NCBI GenBank assembly: GCA_015680685.1
Contig: MNCI01036612.1
Coordinates: 109,849-173,848 of the forward strand
Reading direction: 5' to 3'
Origin: Gnetum montanum
Taxonomy: Eukaryota; Streptophyta; Gnetopsida; Gnetales; Gnetaceae
Length of the DNA stretch: 64,000 bases
Shown here one piece after another: positions 58,555 through 64,000 of the stretch; positions within the stretch are counted from its first letter, which is position 1, and each line of letters begins with the position of its first letter. A program made the translations under genes and the position numbers. The notes beneath the pieces were generated by a model, which made no database searches, was not told where the DNA came from, and worked only from the letters and a program-made list of their open reading frames with translations.

Positions 58555-60597
58555 ATGTCTCTCTCACAAGACTATGATAACGCAACAACTAGTAAGGTAA
58601 TTCATTGGAGAACCAACAAATTATATGATGAAGAAGACAAAGTTTAGAGTACTCAATCTTATGCAAGGATCTCCTATGTACATAAACGAAGACAACATCA
58701 TTCCTACTCACAAATTCATAACCTACCTAGTGATGATGAACACTTGCTGGCCACTAAGAGCCTAATGAATATACAAGAGGTTGTACGAATATCCCGCAAG
58801 CATTGAAAGGAAGGTCGTCTACCTAGGCTTGATTTAAACAAATTTTCCAAGTTTTTAGTAGACTATGATTTATATCTACAACATCATTTACAAGCCTTCC
58901 ATGATGCCTTTGTATGAAAAAATATTGATAATGGGTGACAAAAACTTAAGCTCTTTCCTATGACACTTGTTGACCAAGAAAAAGTATGGTACAGGTCCTT
59001 AAGACCAAAATCAATTTGACATTGGCCAATAATGGTAGAACTCTTTAATGAAAGATATCAAACCTATGCAAGAGTGTTAGCCTTGAGGAAACAAATCCAA
59101 GAATGGAAACAAGTGCAACATGAACCCTCGAACATGGCCTTAGAAAGATACTATTCATTGTTAAACAATTGCCTAGGCCATGGATTCTTCGAGAAAAGGC
59201 TAATGTACCATATCATGGATGGGCTCCATAATGAAACAAGGGAAGCCCTAGGGATGTATTCCTGAGGTCAACTATACAAGATACAAACCAACCAATTCCA
59301 AGAGCTTATTAAGTGGGTAGCAAAAGAAGAAGAAGAAATGGCTAAATGGGAGAATCTTGAAAGCTCTCAATGGGACCAAAATCTCAAATTAGCAAAGGTC
59401 CATGATCATGAAGAGGAGAACTCAACTAACCTCAAGGAGGTGGAATCATCTTTGCCAATACTACAATCACTAGATGAAATTAAGGCAAAAATCAATAAGA
59501 TGACGGAATGGGTACATGAAAAATGCCAAGAATATGCCAACACTATTAGAGGTAGAACCATGACGAATGAAGAAACAGGATAGAACAACATTAGAAAATC
59601 AGAAAGAACGGTTGAAGAGAATAAGGATAAGAACTCAACTATTAATCATATGTATCAATGTAACATTTTCCTGTATGATCATCCCAAAGGTCAATGCCCA
59701 ATCTTGTCATATTTACATGAGCATTGGGGAATAATGTTACATCCATAGTTCATAAAAGAATACCATGTTCAATCACAGTGGAAAAAATACCAGTCATGGG
59801 GGAGGCCACCCTCAAATTGGTCACACCCTACATACCATCCAAACCCAAGCGCTTATCAAGTTTAACATTCTATTTCCCAAACCGGGTCAACATCCTTTAT
59901 CTCACCATGTCATTATCATTCTCCTAAATACTATCAACCCATGTCCTCTCCCACAAGATCACCACCTCATGTTCCTTGCACTTCCCCTCACCCTTAATAT
60001 TCTCACCCTTCACCTCCTTCTACATCGCCACCAGTTGTGCTAGAAGGTTTTGCACCATAGCACCCACCCATGAACATTACTTATGCTACTAATGTCAATA
60101 GTAGTGGTGGTCCTCCACAATGTTAGAAGCATCCTTTCTTTAGGCATGACCAAAGGAAGAGACAACACACTTTCAAAACCACTGCATCCCCCAACCCAAC
60201 GTAAGTTCAAAACTATGATACATCTGCCTCCTCGAACACAATGCCTTCTATTACCTTATCAAGGCCACCAATCAATACTCCAACTACAATGTGGCCCAAT
60301 GAATATAACTACATCGGGAGACATACTGATCCTTGCATACCATCTTACGGTCACAGGTGCCATGGTGGGTCAACCCCTTATCAATTAACCACATCTTATA
60401 ACTTGCCCCACTATGTCAACTTTAATCAAGTGTGTGAACCCCAATTTGGGTACATTCCAACCACCACATCAAAAGACACCCAATGGTTTGGATATGACTG
60501 GGTTCCAACATTTCCAAAATGCATGGATCCAAACCTTCCATTTATTAATTCTCTCCATGATCAAAATTTTAGTTATGGGGGATATCCCCCATTCTAA
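58555..60597 (+). pseudogene. E3 gag
   Basis: ATG at 58,555 (MSLSQDYDNATTSK). The gag domain spans about 58,840-59,330: FLVDYDLYLQHHLQAFHDAF, WYRSLRPKSI, ELFNERYQTYARVLALRKQI (open 59,032-59,265), HIMDGLHNETREALGMYS and WVAKEEEEMAKWE. An acidic helical linker (59,338-59,583) follows, then a zinc-knuckle-like YQCNIFLYDHPKGQC near 59,655 and a Pro/His/Tyr-rich tail (open 60,241-60,597). Few stops compared with E0 and E1. Same family as E0 gag. It would package its own RNA if expressed. Confidence 0.8.
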
Positions 60598-60882
60598 CAT
60601 CATCATCACATCATTTTATACCCTCCGCCTACTACATTGCTAACGTTATTGTTTCATTTATCATCATTCTAATTCAAATGTTCCTGTGCACCACTACAGG
60701 TCCTTTTTCCTCATCCTATTCATGAATTTCATTGTTAAATTCCACCTCATTACACTCTTGGTGCCCTTAGCTTTCTTTAAAAGTTACCCTAGATCTTTCA
60801 ACTCAACCTTAAATCCTTCATTTTTGGCCTTGGAAGTTCAAAAATTTATCAATTTTTCCAAGTACCCTATTTTAGAAGGGCT

Positions 60883-60948
60883 GCGATATCGGGTCCAACG
60901 CGATATCGGGTCCCTGCTATTGGGTACACAATATCGCGTCTATAAATA
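60883..60948 (+). promoter_or_regulatory. internal LTR-like promoter of E3
   Basis: GCGATATCGGGTCC at 60,883-60,896, CGCGATATCGGGTCC from 60,899, a third AATATCGCG at 60,930-60,938, then TATAAATA at 60,941-60,948. This is the same CGATATCG-plus-TATA layout as the E3 LTR promoter, but it stands between gag and the accessory ORF. A leader exon and an intron follow. Confidence 0.65.
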
Positions 60949-61206
60949 CTATATATATGGATCCCCACACACATCAACATCATTCTTCACTATTCATGCA
61001 AGGGGAGTTGAAATTTTCTTTCACGAATTATCAAGCTTGTGCACCCACCATTCAAACATCTATAACTTGCTCATTAATGCTTTGATTCTCGTTCCACTCA
61101 AACTTGCTTAAACTTGAAGTGTTTCACTTAGTCACAGGAGAAGGGTACATTCTAATTTGCATGTATTTTTTTCAAAATTCATCATTTCCCGAAGGATATC
61201 ATAAGG

Positions 61207-61455
61207 GTAAGTGAGCTTAAAATTGTTAGAAATGGTTGCCAAATTAATTTTATCTCTTTACCTAGACCATGAAAATTATTTTTTGGAATCACCTAATAAA
61301 AATGAGGCCCAATATCAAAACGTTTAGGGGAATTTTCATGAAAATCCCTAACTCTGAATCACACTAAGCAAGAAATGAATCTATTAAGGCAAGGAGTAAG
61401 TTATAAATCAAATTTTATAAATGGCCTTACTAATAATTGTTCTGTGTGATTACAG
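61207..61455 (+). other. leader intron of the E3 accessory gene
   Basis: Donor AAGG/GTAAGTGAG and acceptor TGTGTGATTACAG, 249 bp, both strong plant splice sites. It lies about 260 bases downstream of the internal TATA box and before the coding part. Confidence 0.6.
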
Positions 61456-63930
61456 AAGGCCATTAAAAGAGGATAGCAAGGAGGACCCTCTTAGGGTGCA
61501 TCCAAATACTAAAGGAGAGGTAGAGGCGAAGCGTCCCTTAAGGAACGTACAGAATAGAAGGCACAATCATTCAGCATCCACCAAGAACCTCCTGTTACTA
61601 TGCAATCAGGACATGCTAAAGGAGGAGATGGCGAAGCACTTGAACAAGAACAAAATTTCATGTTATCTCTTGAATGTGTTCAAGTAGTTCATGAAATATC
61701 CATGTCAGCAGCTGTGATTATGGAACTCAACTTTGGACCTTTCACTGAGTTTACTTCAAAAGCAGTCAAGGACCAACTTAAAAGGTCCCCACTATGGCCT
61801 ATTCTCTTTGAAAGTGGTGATTGGTACCTAGGAGAGATGTACCAATTTTGGCACAATAATGAAGAAGGCACCACTATTGATGTTGGTGGTATTTCTATTG
61901 ATTTCTCTACCAAAGCCATTTCAAAAGTTCTAAATCTTCTGAATACAAGGCCAAAAGTTGCTCACTTGTCCACTCATTCTGATGCTGATGTGCAAAGATA
62001 TGGTTGAAAAGGGCATATGGTAAGGAAGACAAAGAATATGGAGAGCTAACACTTGAAGAGAGAATCTACTTCAAAATTGGCATATATCACATTTTCCCAA
62101 CAAAAGGTTTAAACAGAATTTCCACATATGCAGCTAGAGGAAGTGCCATCTTGATGGGCAAGGTTAATGCCAACCTACCCCATCTATATCTTACAAAAAT
62201 TTTAAGGTAGTTTGAAGAATGTAAGATGGGAAATTTTGCATTGCCCTTCCCCTGTCTCATCAGGAAGTTATGCCAATGTGCTGGAATTATGGGGGTACAC
62301 CAATGACATCCCTAGAAAAGCCCAAAATGCTTCATTTACTGAATTACTAAAGCCACCAGCCCCAAGGAAAAGTGTTGGTCAGACATTGTAGTTTGAGCAT
62401 AAACAAAAAGCAAGACCCAGCACACAAATTATAGGCTAGCAAGACTAGCCACCAATGCGGCCGCAGGACTATCAACTATCAAATAGCCATCTCAAGGCCA
62501 TTGCTAAAATGGTCAGTTGGGGAAGCCGTGATGAGGAAAATCTCTTCAGGGTCATCGATTATGCCATATGATCCACGATCTCAATTGATCGTGCATGGGG
62601 CGAGGTATCTATCCAAACAAGAGGAGGGAAATCACACTGGTCACAAAAGATCTCTGGGAATGCTGCATCTTTTCAGGTGCAATAAGAAACTAGTGAAGGC
62701 ACCACAGTAGTGGTCATGTTGCACCAAGATGTAGTGGAAGCCATAGAAGTGGTAAAAAACCACATAAAAGAATCATTGAATTTCCCTATTGTGCCACCAG
62801 AAGATTTTATAGGAACACACAATGCTCAAAATTTGGTCGGTCCCTTGATGATTCCTATGGAGCATAAGGATTTTCTAGATCGGTTGCTGTAGACAAGACA
62901 AGTGATGGCATCCCTGTTTAACATCCCTCAAGATGTCACAGCAACTTAGTTAGATCTCATCTCCACAAAAGGGAAGTTGGTCATGGTAGAGGTCAGGTTT
63001 GAGCATGCAGAGGAGGAGTTAAAAGGCTCCAAGAAAAGCTCATCACCCTGCAAGCTACATACCAGGATCTATCCCAATTCATCCCTACAAACTAGCTAAA
63101 GTCCTTTCAAACAAAGCAACTAAATCAATTGCTGGCAAAGAATAAAAGAGTGGTAGAGGAAAAAGAGAAGGCTGATTGGGATTCTTCCAAGGCACAAGCT
63201 CAAACATATACATATGTCAGAGCACTCAAGGCCTTACAAGAGGAAAATAAACAGCTTGCCACTGACAATCTCTGGTTAACTACAATGGAAAAACAAGAGA
63301 ATGTTCTTAAGGAAAAGTTTCAGCAATTGCAGGAACAATCAATAAGGGTCAACTAGGATATGAATCACTTGGCCAGAGAAAATAGAACCCTCTCAATGGA
63401 GGAGGTATGTGTGATCCATCAAAAGATAGTAATTGAAATAAGTGCATGGGAGAACAAGGCCAAGCAACATGAGAAGCTCAAAGAGCACTTTAGAGATCAG
63501 GTGGGGAAATAAAAATAGGTGATAGAAAAAAATATATATGACCAAAGCCCATATTAACATTCTCAGTGTTGAAGACACTGATTGGCAAACCATACTGGAT
63601 ACTTATGCCTTCATCCACCAACCTAAATTGAAAAGTTGGGACCTGTAGATACAAGACCTTACAAAGTACATGGAGTTGGCAAACCTACGGTATGCCAACT
63701 TGGTCATGTTGACAGCAGGACGCTTGAGAACAAAATTGGAAATGCAAGCAGAAACCATCTACGCAAAGTATGAAACATAATTTGTTGCGCACAAGAAGAC
63801 ACTGCAGAAGTTAGAAGTGCCAAATTCTAAACTTGAGGTGGTAGGTACCAAGGACAAAAGAATGTCGCAATGGATTTGACTCGATGGCTCACAGACTACC
63901 AGGAATACAAAGACAAAGTGAGAGCCTATG
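61456..63930 (+). pseudogene. E3 accessory ORF, sense orientation (transposase_32-like?)
   Basis: The first part is open at 61,600-62,007 (MQSGHAKGGDGEALEQ, then PLWPILFESGDWYLGEMYQF and IDVGGISIDFSTKAISKVLN), frame-shifts by overlap at 62,004, and is open again to 62,210 (ELTLEERIYFKIGIYHIFPT). This layout resembles the putative plant transposon domain (Transposase_32) found in accessory ORFs of plant gypsy elements; I cannot test this. From 62,460 on it is charged and helical with a likely coiled coil (63,129-63,530; ALKALQEENKQLATDN, KEKFQQLQEQ). Several stops. Compared with E1, E2 and E5 the gene is in sense, not antisense. Confidence 0.55.
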
Positions 63931-63935
63931 AAGAG

Positions 63936-64000
63936 TGATGAGACGCGGTTTTCACTAGGCCGCGATATCGCGTACGCGATATCGCGTACGCGATATCGCG
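63936..64000 (+). repeat. start of E3 3' LTR, cut by the window end
   Basis: TGATGAGACGCGG aligns with the 5' LTR start (TGATGAATTGTG), followed by TTTTCACTAGGCC (5' LTR: TTTTGTCAGGCC). From 63,962 the unit GATATCGCGTACGC repeats 2.7 times without error. Confidence 0.7.

Larger units (their letters stand above)
57557..64000 (+). mobile_element. E3: gypsy element with gag and accessory ORF but no pol
   Basis: 5' LTR 57,557-58,421, primer site 58,423-58,440, gag 58,555-60,597, an internal LTR-like promoter (60,883-60,948), an accessory ORF in sense orientation (61,456-63,930) and the start of a second LTR at 63,936. Both LTRs begin TGATGA and carry CGATATCG palindromes. No RT, RNase H or integrase is seen, so E3 looks non-autonomous and would need enzymes from relatives such as E0. 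Its right end is outside the window, so the second LTR is seen only for 65 bases. Confidence 0.7.

Noticed and set aside
60686-61111. 141-codon ORF between E3 gag and accessory ORF
   Set aside because: It runs through the internal promoter and TATA box, has no domain, and is AT-driven.

Overview
The window is plant nuclear DNA made almost wholly of nested, decayed Ty3/gypsy LTR retrotransposons. The evidence is spliceosomal GT-AG introns, plant-type LTR promoters, a receptor-kinase relict, a 5S rRNA-derived fragment, and pol genes with two RNase H domains, the hallmark of the Tat lineage. I see no intact host gene and cannot name the species. Nearly every coding region carries stops and frameshifts, so these are relics. 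I use labels E0 to E7 for the elements.

Layout. E0 is an old element on the minus strand: its 5' LTR is 34,903-35,811, its primer site 34,882-34,901, and its gag runs 19,345-18,083 and then 625-1. Two related Tat-type elements landed inside it. E1 (plus strand, 631-18,077) has TSD GAAGG. E2 (minus strand, 19,549-34,700) has TSD ACACC. E0 itself borders E4, a decayed minus-strand RT/RNase H fragment (about 35,960-37,672). From 37,673 to 47,500 there are LTR-like promoter relics, a receptor-kinase fragment, an unrecognised coding-like relic and AT-rich DNA without genes. At 47,525 lies a 5S rRNA-derived piece. E5 (minus, about 47,990-53,050) and E7 (plus, 53,180-54,760) are gag/PR relics lying head to head. 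E3 (plus, 57,557 to beyond the window end) has LTRs, gag and a second ORF but no visible pol.

How the parts fit. E1, E2 and E5 share an unusual design: LTR, gag, protease, then a multi-exon gene on the OPPOSITE strand with its own TATA box, then (in E1 and E2) RT, two RNase H domains and integrase. Six introns of the reverse gene can be placed in E1 and six in E2; five have clear matching splice sites in both, and the first intron matches at its acceptor only. In E1 and E2 the gene is bracketed by arrays of a short motif (core AAACTAGCA), and a third array sits between integrase and the 3' LTR. E3 carries a broadly similar accessory ORF in sense orientation behind an internal promoter that resembles its own LTR promoter. 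Each LTR type has its own short palindrome or tandem array just upstream of its TATA box. These module-level regularities are the most interesting content of the window.
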